Below are positions 53,429-62,500 of a DNA stretch of 64,000 nt, piece by piece (the first letter of the stretch is position 1; each line of letters opens with the position of its first letter). The DNA comes from Thiohalorhabdus denitrificans (GTDB lineage Bacteria; Pseudomonadota; Gammaproteobacteria; Thiohalorhabdales; Thiohalorhabdaceae): positions 1 through 64,000 of the forward strand of contig NZ_LJCP01000011.1 of NCBI RefSeq assembly GCF_001399755.1, given 5' to 3'. A program made the translations under genes and the position numbers. The notes beneath the pieces were generated by a model. That model saw nothing but the letters and a program-made list of their open reading frames with translations. It was not told the origin of the DNA and ran no database searches.

Positions 53429-55555
53429 TCATGGTTCTTGGCAGACAGGTAATGCCAGATGAAAAGTGGTTCCGGGCTCGGGGTCGTTCGGCGCCGCCCA
53501 GAACCGGCCCCCGTGGGATTCCACGATGGACCGGCATATCGAGATCCCCAGACCCATTCCCCCGGTTTTTGTGGTGAATAGCGGCTGGACCGGATCCTCG
53601 CGCAGATCCTCGGGCAGACCGATGCCCTCGTCCTCCACCGCCACCTCCACCAGCTCCCGGGAATACCGCCGCGTGCGCAGGGTGACTACGCCCTTGTCCT
53701 CCAGGGCCTCCTGCGCCGACCGCGCCGCGATGGCCTCCTCGGCGTTCCGGACCAGGTTGCTCAGGCATTCCTGGAGCAGAATGGGATCGGCCTGGACCTG
53801 CGGCAGCTCCGCCTGCAGGTCCAGCTCGAGCCGGGCAGCTTCCATCCCGCCCTGCAAATGGTCCGGTGTCAACCTCTGAATCAGGGAGTTAAGCGACATG
53901 GGGCGGGCCTTCGGCTCCCCGCTGCGCAGGAAATGCCGCACCCCCCAGACGATCTCCCCGGCCTGGCGCACGTAGCCCACCACCTGCTCGAGGCCGAATC
54001 GGATATTGCCGGCCTCGTCGGGCTCTTCCAGCCGCCGCAGGGACCCCTGGGCGAAATTCATGGCCGAGGCCAGCGGCTGGTTCAGCTGATGGGCGAGCAC
54101 CGAGCCCAGCTCCCCCAGGCTCACCAGCCGGCGAACGCGCTCCAGCTCCGCCTGCTGGCTCTTGAATTGACTGAGGTCATGGGCCATAACCGAGAACCGC
54201 TCCACGCGCCCCGCTCCGTCCTTGTGCGCCACCACCACCATGGCCACGGGAATGTCTTGCCCCTCGGCGTCGCGAAGGGCCGCCTCCCCCCTCCAGAGCC
54301 CGGCCTCCCGGGCCTGCGGGAAACCCTCCCGGCGGAGGCGCTCCGCCGCAACAGGGGCCAGGAAATCCCCTAGGAAGGCCCTGCCAGAGTCGCAGCTCGG
54401 GCTCCGCCCCGCCATCCGGAAAGCTCCCGGGTTTGCGTACAGGATTTCCCCCAGCGGATCCGCGATGGCCACGGCGTCCGGCGTGGCGTTCAGAAGCTCC
54501 AGCAGCCGGTCGCGCTCCCGCTCGGCCCGGTGCTGGGCCTCCCGGGCCCGGAAGGAGGCCATGGCGTTGGCGGTCTCGTCCGCCAGGCGGCAGAGCATGT
54601 TCAGCTCGTAGGCGTCGAAGGCCGCGGCCTCCTCGGCGTAGATGCACAGCACACCGTGTACCCGGCGCTCGTCCTGCAAGGGCACGGCCAGCACCGAGCG
54701 GAAGCGCTGACCGGCCGCCTGCTCTCCCCAGAGGTCGTACTGCGGGTCCATGGCGACGTTGGCCACCATGGCGGGCTTGCCCGTCTCCAGGGCCCGACCG
54801 AAGGGGCCCCGTCCGTGGGGGAGGAAACCCCAGGCGATGGGGTCCTGGATCCGCTCCAGGCAGCCATCGAGGTCCGCCGAGGCCAGCACCCGGATGGGCT
54901 CCCCGTCCTCCCCGGCCGGCTCACCGATCCACGCCAGGGTGTAGCCGGCCCCGCGCACCAGGAAATGGCAGATCTCCTGGAGCAGAGTGCCCTCGTCCGG
55001 GGCCCAGCGCACGGCCTGGTTGGTGGCGTTCAGGGCGCGGAGCGCCCGCTCGCCCCGGTAGCGGATCTCCTCCGCCGCGCGCTGCCGGGTGACATCGCGC
55101 GCCGCGAGCAGCACCAGGCCCTCGCCGTCCCCCATCGGCCCGCCCGGCGAGCCCTCCAGGGCCACCTCCTGCACCCGGCTCGGCTCCGCTTCCAGGCGCA
55201 CCTCCAGACCGGCCCCACCCTCCCCGGCGAGCACCTCCTCCAGGAAGGTCTCGAACCTTCTCCCATCGGGCCTGGACAGGAAGCCCTGCAGGGGCCGTCC
55301 CAGGATGCTGGATCCTGACCGACCGAGCAGGTCCCGGGCGGCCCGATTCAGGGAGTACACCCGCCCCGAGCGGTGACAGACGATCTGGGGAACGGGGGAG
55401 GACTCGTAGAAATCCGCGCGCTGTTCTTCCAGGGGCTCCGAGTCCGGCCCGAACGGCCCCTCTTCCCCGTCCTTCTGCCGGCGCCCCCGTCGTACGTGAA
55501 GGGGGATCCGCGACGGCACCTTCAACCCACCCGTTTGCTCCAAGCTTTCCCTCAT
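53429..55555 (-). CDS. PAS-GAF-PAS sensor histidine kinase (FixL-like)
   Basis: Soluble kinase (708 aa). PAS (~40-150, ESSPVPQIVCHRSGRVYSLN), GAF (~185-345, ICHFLVRGAGYTLAWIG), PAS (~355-470, NATPDAVAIADPLGEILYANP), then H-box GELGSVLAHQLNQPLASAMNF, N-box LSNLVRNAEEAI, G1 VEDEGIGLP, F-box LFTTKTGG and G2 GMGLGISICRSIVESHGG. No TM helices, so it senses an intracellular signal; no heme-binding His was identified. The start at 55553-55555 has AAGGA close by; the frame is open 40 codons upstream. It makes an operon with the FixJ-like regulator. Confidence 0.9.
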   Translation of the reverse strand: MRESLEQTGGLKVPSRIPLHVRRGRRQKDGEEGPFGPDSEPLEEQRADFYESSPVPQIVCHRSGRVYSLNRAARDLLGRSGSSILGRPLQGFLSRPDGRRFETFLEEVLAGEGGAGLEVRLEAEPSRVQEVALEGSPGGPMGDGEGLVLLAARDVTRQRAAEEIRYRGERALRALNATNQAVRWAPDEGTLLQEICHFLVRGAGYTLAWIGEPAGEDGEPIRVLASADLDGCLERIQDPIAWGFLPHGRGPFGRALETGKPAMVANVAMDPQYDLWGEQAAGQRFRSVLAVPLQDERRVHGVLCIYAEEAAAFDAYELNMLCRLADETANAMASFRAREAQHRAERERDRLLELLNATPDAVAIADPLGEILYANPGAFRMAGRSPSCDSGRAFLGDFLAPVAAERLRREGFPQAREAGLWRGEAALRDAEGQDIPVAMVVVAHKDGAGRVERFSVMAHDLSQFKSQQAELERVRRLVSLGELGSVLAHQLNQPLASAMNFAQGSLRRLEEPDEAGNIRFGLEQVVGYVRQAGEIVWGVRHFLRSGEPKARPMSLNSLIQRLTPDHLQGGMEAARLELDLQAELPQVQADPILLQECLSNLVRNAEEAIAARSAQEALEDKGVVTLRTRRYSRELVEVAVEDEGIGLPEDLREDPVQPLFTTKTGGMGLGISICRSIVESHGGRFWAAPNDPEPGTTFHLALPVCQEP

Positions 55556-56111
55556 ACCGTCCTTCCCCATGGCCTGCAGCCGGGCTGGGACGGCGGTCTC
55601 CGCCGCGCCGGCGGGAGGACCGTCGCCTTGGCGCGCTCCCGCCCCCCTTTTCCGGGGCCGTCCCTGGTATCCCACAAAACAATTACGGGGAAACGTTCAG
55701 GGACGTAAGGAATCCCGGAATTCCACCGTATAGCCACAGCCATCGGGCCGCCTACCCGCCAACCACCAATCCAGATCAAGTACCCCACTGTTTGTCGGGA
55801 ATTGCATAAGGGCGGGAACCATATTTCATCTTCCCGCCTTCTGCCGAAGGGGTGCCAAAGAAATATCGGAACAACCGGCGAGGCCCCGCATCTTCCTCTT
55901 GCATTAGGGTTTTCCCCTAAAAATTTAAGCCAACATCCCAATTGGACCCCTTTCCCCTGTGTCCTAAAAAGAACGCTACCGAGCGGGGTGTAATTCCCGC
56001 TTTCTGGCCGAACCGGCAAGGAGTCGCACGGAAGCCTGCCGGACCCGGCCCAACGGTCCGGTGACCGAGCCTCCAACCGAGGCCTGGGTCCCGGGAAGGC
56101 AGGGGCGCTCC
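55556..56111. other. AT-richer divergent region with an operator-like palindrome
   Basis: No gene is supported in these ~550 bases between the divergent kinase and the unknown gene at 56112. A 6-5-6 palindrome, TTAGGG (55904-55909) and CCCTAA (55915-55920), is followed by AAAATTTAAG. The lower GC and length suggest a promoter/regulatory region for the plus-strand cluster. No FNR box matching TTGAT-N4-ATCAA was seen here. Confidence 0.5.
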
Positions 56112-56870
56112 ATGCGCACCGACACAGTCCGTATCGGGGTCAATCAGATGGTGCAGTCAGGAGAGTCCGTGGCGAACGGGCGGCAGCCCATGGGGAGGGA
56201 GCGGGTGAGCCCGATCTTTCCGGAGGGCGTGGAGCTGATTCCGCTTGCAGAGAAGACGGAACGCGAGGGACCCCGATATCCAGGGCTGAAGGGGGTCGCG
56301 CGGGCCTCCGGGCGGTGGGCCTCGGGTGGAGAGCCGAGGGCGCGGGTCCGACGGGAATACCAACGCCGGGAGCGGGCCATACGGCGCTGGCGGGAGCTGT
56401 TCGAGAGGGCCGACCCGGTTTCCGCCCTCAAGGCCTTTCACGAGGAGCAGGGGCCGGTCGTGATGGCCCGGGCCCCGCGGGAGCACGCGCGGCTCTCCAC
56501 CCTGGTCACCGCGGCGGAGGCCGGTACCTACCCCGCGGAGCAGATCGCGCGCTCCTATCTGGAGGCCTACCTGGGGGCCCTGCGGGAACCCGTAACCAAA
56601 GAGGGCCTCGGCGCCGTTCTGGGCACGGCGTGGGACGAGCTCTCCCCCCATGTGTCGCAAGCGGAGCGTCGCCAGCTGGGCCAAGTGATCTGGGCCTTCC
56701 TGCGGGGGCGTATTCCTTTGGACAGCGTCCTGCACCGGACGGAGGAGCTGCTCATCCGGAACGGCCTCGCCGACTCGGCCGGCCGGTTACGGAGCCAGCT
56801 CGATGAACGCGACGGCGTGTATTCCGACTATGACAACCAAACCTCGAAGGGGGTCGACAGTGAGCTTTAA
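56112..56870 (+). CDS. Unknown protein, first gene of an uncharacterised cluster
   Basis: No family recognised (252 aa from ATG 56112). Very Arg/Glu-rich helical N-terminal half (REYQRRERAIRRWRELFERADP) and a helical C-terminal half (AEQIARSYLEAYLGALREPV, LGQVIWAFLRGRIPLDSVL). No signal peptide or TM. The next gene starts within its last codons, so they are coupled. The start has only a weak GGGGC upstream; a GTG at 56061 is possible. Confidence 0.65.
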   Translation: MRTDTVRIGVNQMVQSGESVANGRQPMGRERVSPIFPEGVELIPLAEKTEREGPRYPGLKGVARASGRWASGGEPRARVRREYQRRERAIRRWRELFERADPVSALKAFHEEQGPVVMARAPREHARLSTLVTAAEAGTYPAEQIARSYLEAYLGALREPVTKEGLGAVLGTAWDELSPHVSQAERRQLGQVIWAFLRGRIPLDSVLHRTEELLIRNGLADSAGRLRSQLDERDGVYSDYDNQTSKGVDSEL

Positions 56871-57153
56871 CTTCTCAACCCGTGGCCGCAAGAACCTCGG
56901 CTACCTCGTAAAAGATCGGGAATTCATTTCGGTGGTCAATTTCCGCCTGGACCAGGAGGAGGATGAATGGGGTCGGCCCCGCGTCTACGGGGATATGGAG
57001 CTCAAGGGCAAGAACCGCAAGCCGACGGACTATGATGGCCCCCTGACCATCCACTCCAACCAGGGGTACAGCCTGAACCTGGAGATCACCCGGTATCTGG
57101 CCAAGGGGCGGTACGCCTTTCAAGTCAAGCGGGCCAACCAGCCCACCTCCTGA
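56860..57153 (+). CDS. Unknown small protein overlapping the previous gene
   Basis: Basic, beta-rich protein (97 aa): SFNFSTRGRKNLGYLVKDREF, SVVNFRLDQEEDEWGRPRV and GPLTIHSNQGYSLNLEI. No family assigned. GTG 56860 has AGGGGG 6 nt upstream and overlaps the preceding stop by 11 nt. An upstream ATG (56830) would give ~107 aa. Confidence 0.6.
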   Translation: MSFNFSTRGRKNLGYLVKDREFISVVNFRLDQEEDEWGRPRVYGDMELKGKNRKPTDYDGPLTIHSNQGYSLNLEITRYLAKGRYAFQVKRANQPTS

Positions 57154-57232
57154 GGGAGGAGCATCGCGACACCGGCTCTCCCCGGCGGGGACTCCGAGCC
57201 GGACAGGTTTGTACACCCACAGGAGGCCACCC

Positions 57233-57583
57233 ATGGCGACCCTAGCGAACCGCTCGACGCTGCCTGACCGGGTACTGCTCTACCACAACAGCATTCCCGT
57301 AGCCATCTGCTCCGCGAAGCATTTCACCCCCGAGAGCCTGGAGCTCTACTGCGGGCCCCTGCGCTACGAGCGCAACACCGACCTGGAGGTGGAGGTGCAG
57401 TTCGATCTCGCGGAGCCCGAGAGCCGCTTTCGCCTTCCCACGCGCGTGGTGCGGTGCGACAAGAACCACCTGGTCCTGTCCTACAGCTCCCTCCCGGAGG
57501 AGGCGGCGGCGTACCTGCAAGGCTGGGCGGAACGAGGCTCGGGTGCGTCTCCCGGAGTCTCCCCCGCCCGCTACGCGCACTGA
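57233..57583 (+). CDS. Degenerate PilZ-like protein
   Basis: Small protein (116 aa) clearly related to the PilZ protein at 29.7-30.1 kb: HNSIPVAICS, LELYCGPLRYE, DLEVEVQFDL and FRLPTRVVRCDKNHLVLSYS align with its counterparts. The DxSxxG motif is replaced by FTPESL and no clear RxxxR exists, so c-di-GMP binding is unlikely. GGAGG stands before the ATG. It probably belongs to a five-gene run with the FNR and CBS genes. Confidence 0.75.
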   Translation: MATLANRSTLPDRVLLYHNSIPVAICSAKHFTPESLELYCGPLRYERNTDLEVEVQFDLAEPESRFRLPTRVVRCDKNHLVLSYSSLPEEAAAYLQGWAERGSGASPGVSPARYAH

Positions 57584-57595
57584 GGGGGCCGCATC

Positions 57596-58327
57596 ATGAC
57601 AGCACACAGGCGCCCTCGAACGGCCGCCGTCGAATCCCTGGGCGCGGAATGCGACCGGTGCAGCAACCTGCCCGCGTGCCTGGCGGGCCACCTGGACGAC
57701 AACGAGCGCCGGAACCTGGACGCTCGCATCCTGCGGGGCCGTCCACTAAGCAAGGGCGAGGAGGCCTTCGAGCAGGACGACACCTTCGAATGCCTCTACC
57801 TGCTGCGGTCCGGCCTCATGGAGACCTTTCACACCGACTCCAGGGGCCAGGCCACCATCACCGGCTTCCATCTGCCCGGGGACATCCTGGGCCTGGACGC
57901 CATCGCCCAGGGCCGGCACACGGAGACCGCCCGGGCACTGGACACCACCAGCATCTGCGCCCTGCCCTTCACCGTGGCCATGTCGGGCCGCTCCGGCAGC
58001 CTGCACACCGAGCTGCTACGGGCCATGAGCCAGCGCATCGCGCGCAACGGCACCCGGCATCGCCTCTTCAGCAGGCGCTCGGCCCTCTACCGAATCGCGC
58101 ACTTCCTTGCGGAGCTGCACCGCCGGACCCCGACCTCGGCGGCCTCCGCGGCCACCTTCCGCATCCCCAAGCGGGACCTCGCCAATTTCCTCGGCCTGGC
58201 CCCGGAGACTCTGAGCCGCGGGCTGGCCCGCCTCCACGAGCTGGAACTGGTGGAGGTGTCCAAGCGGGGCTTCAAGGTGCGGGATGCGGAGGGCCTGGAG
58301 AACATGACCCGGGAGGAGCTGGAATGA
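57596..58327 (+). CDS. Second FNR-type Crp/Fnr regulator
   Basis: Crp-Fnr protein (243 aa) with C19, C22, C28 and C121 in the same numbering as the first FNR, so a [4Fe-4S] sensor is likely. HTH ends ETLSRGLARL, retaining the E-x2-S-R contacts for an FNR-type box. The two paralogues share FHxPG(E/D)xxGLDAIA and ARALDTTS. It starts 12 nt after the PilZ-like gene and overlaps the CBS gene by ATGA. It may respond to a different O2 or NO range from the first. Confidence 0.92.
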   Translation: MTAHRRPRTAAVESLGAECDRCSNLPACLAGHLDDNERRNLDARILRGRPLSKGEEAFEQDDTFECLYLLRSGLMETFHTDSRGQATITGFHLPGDILGLDAIAQGRHTETARALDTTSICALPFTVAMSGRSGSLHTELLRAMSQRIARNGTRHRLFSRRSALYRIAHFLAELHRRTPTSAASAATFRIPKRDLANFLGLAPETLSRGLARLHELELVEVSKRGFKVRDAEGLENMTREELE

Positions 58328-58812
58328 GCGCCGCCACCCGCTCCGTCCTCCCGCCCCAGGGCATCGGCCAGTACTGCAACCGGGATGTGGCGGTCACGGA
58401 GCGGGAGCGCTCCATCCGCGACGCGGCCCGCCTCATGCGCAACCACCACGTGGGCGACCTGGTGGTGGTGGAGCGCTTCGAGGGGGAGGTGATCCCGGTG
58501 GGGATCGTCACGGACCGCGACTTGGTGGTGGAGGTGCTGGCGGAAGAGGTAGGGGTGGACGAGGTTACCGTGGGCGATGTCATGAGCGCCGAGCCGGCCC
58601 TGGCCCGCGAGGAGGACGACCTCTGGGAGACCCTGCTGCGCATGCAGAGCTGGGGGGTGCGGCGGCTGCCGGTGGTGAGCGCCTCGGGGGAGCTCCAGGG
58701 CATCATCACCGTGGACGACCTCCTCGAGCTTTTCACCGAGTACATGCACGACTTGGTCAAGGTGGTGACCCGGGAGCGCGAGCGCGAGCTGGTACGGCGC
58801 GGGTCCAAATAG
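58324..58812 (+). CDS. Two-CBS-domain protein
   Basis: Tandem CBS (Bateman) protein (162 aa): AARLMRNHHVGDLVVVE...GIVTDRDLV and LLRMQSWGVRRLPVV...GIITVDDLL. Such modules bind adenosine nucleotides. ATG 58324 overlaps the FNR stop by 4 nt, so it is translationally coupled and may tune energy or redox responses of that cluster. Confidence 0.92.
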   Translation: MSAATRSVLPPQGIGQYCNRDVAVTERERSIRDAARLMRNHHVGDLVVVERFEGEVIPVGIVTDRDLVVEVLAEEVGVDEVTVGDVMSAEPALAREEDDLWETLLRMQSWGVRRLPVVSASGELQGIITVDDLLELFTEYMHDLVKVVTRERERELVRRGSK

Positions 58813-58907
58813 GAACGGTCGCCCACGCCACCCTGCTCCGTCCTGGTGCAGGAAGGGGGAGCGGCGCAGGTCCGCCCGGCACCCCAGGGCCGTTTCGCCG
58901 TGCTGCC

Positions 58908-59130
58908 CTACCGTCTCCACGTCCAGAATCCGATCCTGTTCCGGAAGTCCACGCCCGTTTCCCTGCCCTTCCCCGCCAGGGGTTCTTGGACGAAGCCGTC
59001 CAGCAACCGCTCCTCCCCCGGGCTGGGTAGCCGTCCCCGTCACGTCCCCGAGCTCACCCAGGGCCCGGCGGGCCTCGGCGTAGGCACGATCCCGCACCGT
59101 GGCCACCACGTTCCGGTCGGCGAGGTGCAT
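58908..59130 (-). pseudogene. Possible small ORF with a frameshift, downstream of the 92-aa gene
   Basis: 18 nt after the stop of the next gene upstream, ATG 59128-59130 with an AGGGGGG-type ribosome site opens MHLADRNVVATVRDRAYAEA. The continuation reads best if one G is removed from the run CCCGGGGGAGG (~59010-59020), giving LLDGFVQEPLAGKG and a stop at 58908-58910 (~73 aa). Without that change the frame runs across the CBS gene antisense. It may be a sequencing error, a decayed gene, or not a gene. The rest of 58813-59148 holds nothing recognised. Confidence 0.3.
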
Positions 59131-59148
59131 GCCGCCCCCTGCCAACCC

Positions 59149-59427
59149 TCAGCGGGACCGCGCCCGCCAGCGGTCCAGGCGCCCCACCACCCCCCGGGCG
59201 TTGTCCGGGTCGGGCGCTGCCTCGGCCAACACCGCCATCCGTCGCAGATGCGCCTTGGCCCGGGCCGCCCAGGCGGAGCGCTCGCGGAGGGCCTCCTCCG
59301 CGGAACCGTAGGTGGCGGCGCCCTCCAGGTTCCGGTCGATGGCATCCCGCTTCTTGAGGGCGCTCCGCACCTCGCGCAGATGCTCCGCCCATTGCTGGTG
59401 GTCCCATTGCCCTTGGCCTCGGGACAT
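59149..59427 (-). CDS. Small Arg/Ala-rich hypothetical behind an FNR box
   Basis: Soluble helical protein (92 aa), e.g. WAEHLREVRSALKKRDAIDR and RERSAWAARAKAHLRRMAVL. No family recognised. GGGGGAG precedes the ATG. A perfect FNR box is 84 nt upstream, so it should be induced at low oxygen by one of the two FNR proteins encoded here. Confidence 0.65.
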   Translation of the reverse strand: MSRGQGQWDHQQWAEHLREVRSALKKRDAIDRNLEGAATYGSAEEALRERSAWAARAKAHLRRMAVLAEAAPDPDNARGVVGRLDRWRARSR

Positions 59428-59510
59428 GGCTCCCCCCCTCGTCGCGTGTCAAGGATTCATACAGTTAGACGGGGAAACCGCCCGGGCGTGCGGGCAGGGG
59501 CCCATGGCCC

Positions 59511-59524
59511 TTGATCCGCATCAA
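59511..59524 (-). promoter_or_regulatory. Perfect FNR/ANR box upstream of the 92-aa gene
   Basis: TTGATCCGCATCAA is an exact TTGAT-N4-ATCAA. Read toward the minus-strand gene, a -10-like TAACTG at 59468-59463 would put the box near -61.5, a class I activator position. Confidence 0.8.
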
Positions 59525-59544
59525 ATGAGAATCATCCCAGCCCA

Positions 59545-59573
59545 ATAAAAAGGCCGCCCAAGCAGGGCGGCCT
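59545..59573 (-). terminator. Intrinsic terminator of the RND pump operon
   Basis: On the minus strand AGGCCGCCC, loop TGCTT, GGGCGGCCT, then TTTTTATT. It lies 24 nt after the pump stop codon and insulates it from the FNR-controlled gene. Confidence 0.93.
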
Positions 59574-59596
59574 CCACGAGCCCGGGGGTGGGGGAC

Positions 59597-62500
59597 TCAG
59601 GATGCGGGCTCTTCCGCCTCCCCGCGCCCGTGTTCCTTGCCCAGGACCATGTACATGGTGGGCACCACGAAGAGGGTGAACAGGGTACCGATGGACAGAC
59701 CGGTGGTGATCACTAGGCCCAGGGCGTAGCGGCTCTCCGCGCCCGCCCCGCTGGACAGCACCAGCGGCAGGGCGGCGAAGACCATGGCCGCGGCGGTCAT
59801 GAGCACGGGACGCAGCCGGATGCCGGCGGCATCCTCGATGGCGCGGCGCTTGGAGTAGCCCTCCTCCTGGAGCTGGTTGGCGAACTGCACGATCAGGATG
59901 CCGTGCTTGCTGATCAGGCCGATGAGGGTCACCAGGCCGATCTGGGTGTAGATGTTCACCGTGGCCAAGCCGAGGAACAGGAAGATGAGGGCCCCGGCGA
60001 CGGACATGGGCACGGAGACCAGCATCACCAGCGGGTCCCGCCAGCTCTCGTAGAGGGCGGCCAGCATCAGGAAGATCAGCGCCAGGGCCAGGAAGAAGGT
60101 GGTCACCAGCTGGGCGCCCTCCTCCACGTAGTTCCGCGACTGCCCGGCGTAGTCGATGCTGTACCCTCGCGGGAAGATCTCGTCCGCCTTGGACTCCAGG
60201 AACTCCAGGGCCTGCCCCATGGTGACCCCGGGCATGGGCGCAGCGGAGACCGTGGCGCTGTTGAGCTGGTTGAAGCGGTTGAGCTGCTCCGGCTGCACCT
60301 CCCGCTCCAGGGAGACCACCGTGGACAGCGGGATCATGGAGCCGTCGGGGGCCTCGATGTGGTAGCTCTCCAGCTGCTCCGGGTTCAGGCGGTCCACCCG
60401 CTGCACCTGGGGAATCACCTTGTAGGAACGGCCCTGGATGCTGAAGCGGTTCACGTAGGCGCCGCCGAGCATGGAGGCCACCTCGTTGCCCACCTCCTGC
60501 ATGGTGAGGCCGAGATCGGCCACCTTGTCCCGGTCCACCTGGATGCGCGCCTGGGGCAGATCGTACTTGAGGTCGGTGTCGACGAAGGCGAACAGGCCCG
60601 ACTCCTCGGCCGCCTTCTTCAGCTCCTGCGAGACCTCGTTCAGCACCGCGGGATCGTCGGTGGTGCCGATGACGAACTGCACGGGAAGCCCGCCGCCGGA
60701 GCCCGGTAGCGCCGGCGGCAGGAACACCGCCGGGTCCAGTCCCGGGACCGAGCCCAGCTTGCCCTGCAGCTCCTGCTTCAGGTCCATCACGGTGCGCTCG
60801 CGCTCGCTCCAGGGCTTCAGGCGCATGATGGAGAAGGCGCTGTTGGGCGCCGGCGGGCCGCCGGGGGAGATCCCGTTGGCGTTGAAGTAGACCGCCGTCT
60901 CCTCGAAGGACTCGAAGATGGGGTTGTACATGTCGGTCCACATGCGCGTCTGGTCCAGGGTCGCATCCGGTGCCCCGGTGGACATCACGAACAGGGAGCC
61001 CTGGTCCTCGTCCGGGGCCAGCTCGTTCTGGGCGCCGGTGTACAGGAAGAAGACGCTGCCCAGCACGGCCACGGCGAACACCACCCACACCGGGGTGTAG
61101 TTCAGGGTCCGGTGCAGGAGCCGCTCGTAGGCCCAGCGCAGCTTGTCGAAGGCCTGGTCCAGGAAGGCGGCCAGGCGGCTGCCGCTCTCCTCGTCGGACT
61201 TGAGCATGCGCGAGGCCATCATGGGCGACAGGGTCAGGGCCACGATCCCCGAGATCACCACCGCCCCGGCCAGGGAGTAGGCGAACTCCGAGAACAGGGT
61301 GCCGGTGACGCCGCCCATGAAGCCGATGGGCGCGAACACCGCCACCAGGGTGAGGGTCATGGCGACGATGGGCCCGGCCAGCTCGCGGGCGCCGTAGATG
61401 GCGGCGTCGTAGGGCCGCTCGCCGTTCTCGATGTGGCGGTGAACGTTCTCCACCACGATGATGGCGTCGTCCACCACCAGCCCGATGGCGAGCACCATGG
61501 CCAGCAGGGTGAGGATGTTCACCGAGTAGCCGAAGGCCAGCATGAGAAAGCCCGCCCCCACCAGGGAGAGGGGCACGGCCACCACCGGGATGGCCACGGC
61601 ACGCAACGACCCCAGGAACAGGAAGATCACCACCACAACGATGAGGAAGGCCTCAAGGAGGGTCTTCTGCACCTGGGTGATGGACTCCTCGATGAAGTCC
61701 GTGGCGTCGTAGACCACCGTGTGCTCCAGCGTGGCCGGATACTGAGGCTCCAGCTCCGCCAGGGTCTCCCGCACGCGCGGCACCACGTCGAGGGGGTTGG
61801 CGGTGGGGGTCACCTGGATGCCGATAAAGGTGCCGGGCGTCCCCTTGAACACCACCTGGTTCTCGTAGGTCTCGGCGCCCAGCTCCACGTCGGCCACGTC
61901 CGACAGGCGGATGGTGCCCGCATCGGTGCGCTTCACCACCAGGTCCTCGAACGCCTCCACGGAGTGGATGCTGGTCTCCGACTTGAGGCGGACGCTGACC
62001 ATGGAGCCCTTGGTGCGCCCCACCCCCGCCAAGTGGTTGTTGGCCTCCAGCACCCGCCGCACGTCGGCGGGGCTCACCCCCACCGCGGCCATCCGGTCCG
62101 GTTTGAGCCAGGCGCGCAGGGCGAAGGGCCGCCCGCCCAGCAGCTCCGCCTCCTGCACGCCGAGCACGGTGTTCAGCTCCGGCTGCACCACCCGGTTCAG
62201 GTAGTCGGTGACCTGGTTGGTCTCCAGCTCCTCGCTGTGGAAGTTGATGTACATGGTGGCGGTGGTTTCGCCCACCTCCACGTTCAGGGTGGGCTCCTCG
62301 CTGGCCTCGGGCAGCTCCGAGCGCACCTGGTCCACCTTGGAGGAGATCTGGGTCAGGGCCTTGTAGGGGTCGTAGTTGAGCTCGATGTGGGCCTGGATCT
62401 GGCTGGTGCCCTGGACGGAGGTGGACTCCAGGTAATCGATGCCGTCCGCTGTGGCGATGGCCTCCTCCAGCGGCGCGGTGATAAAGCCCTTGATGAGCTC

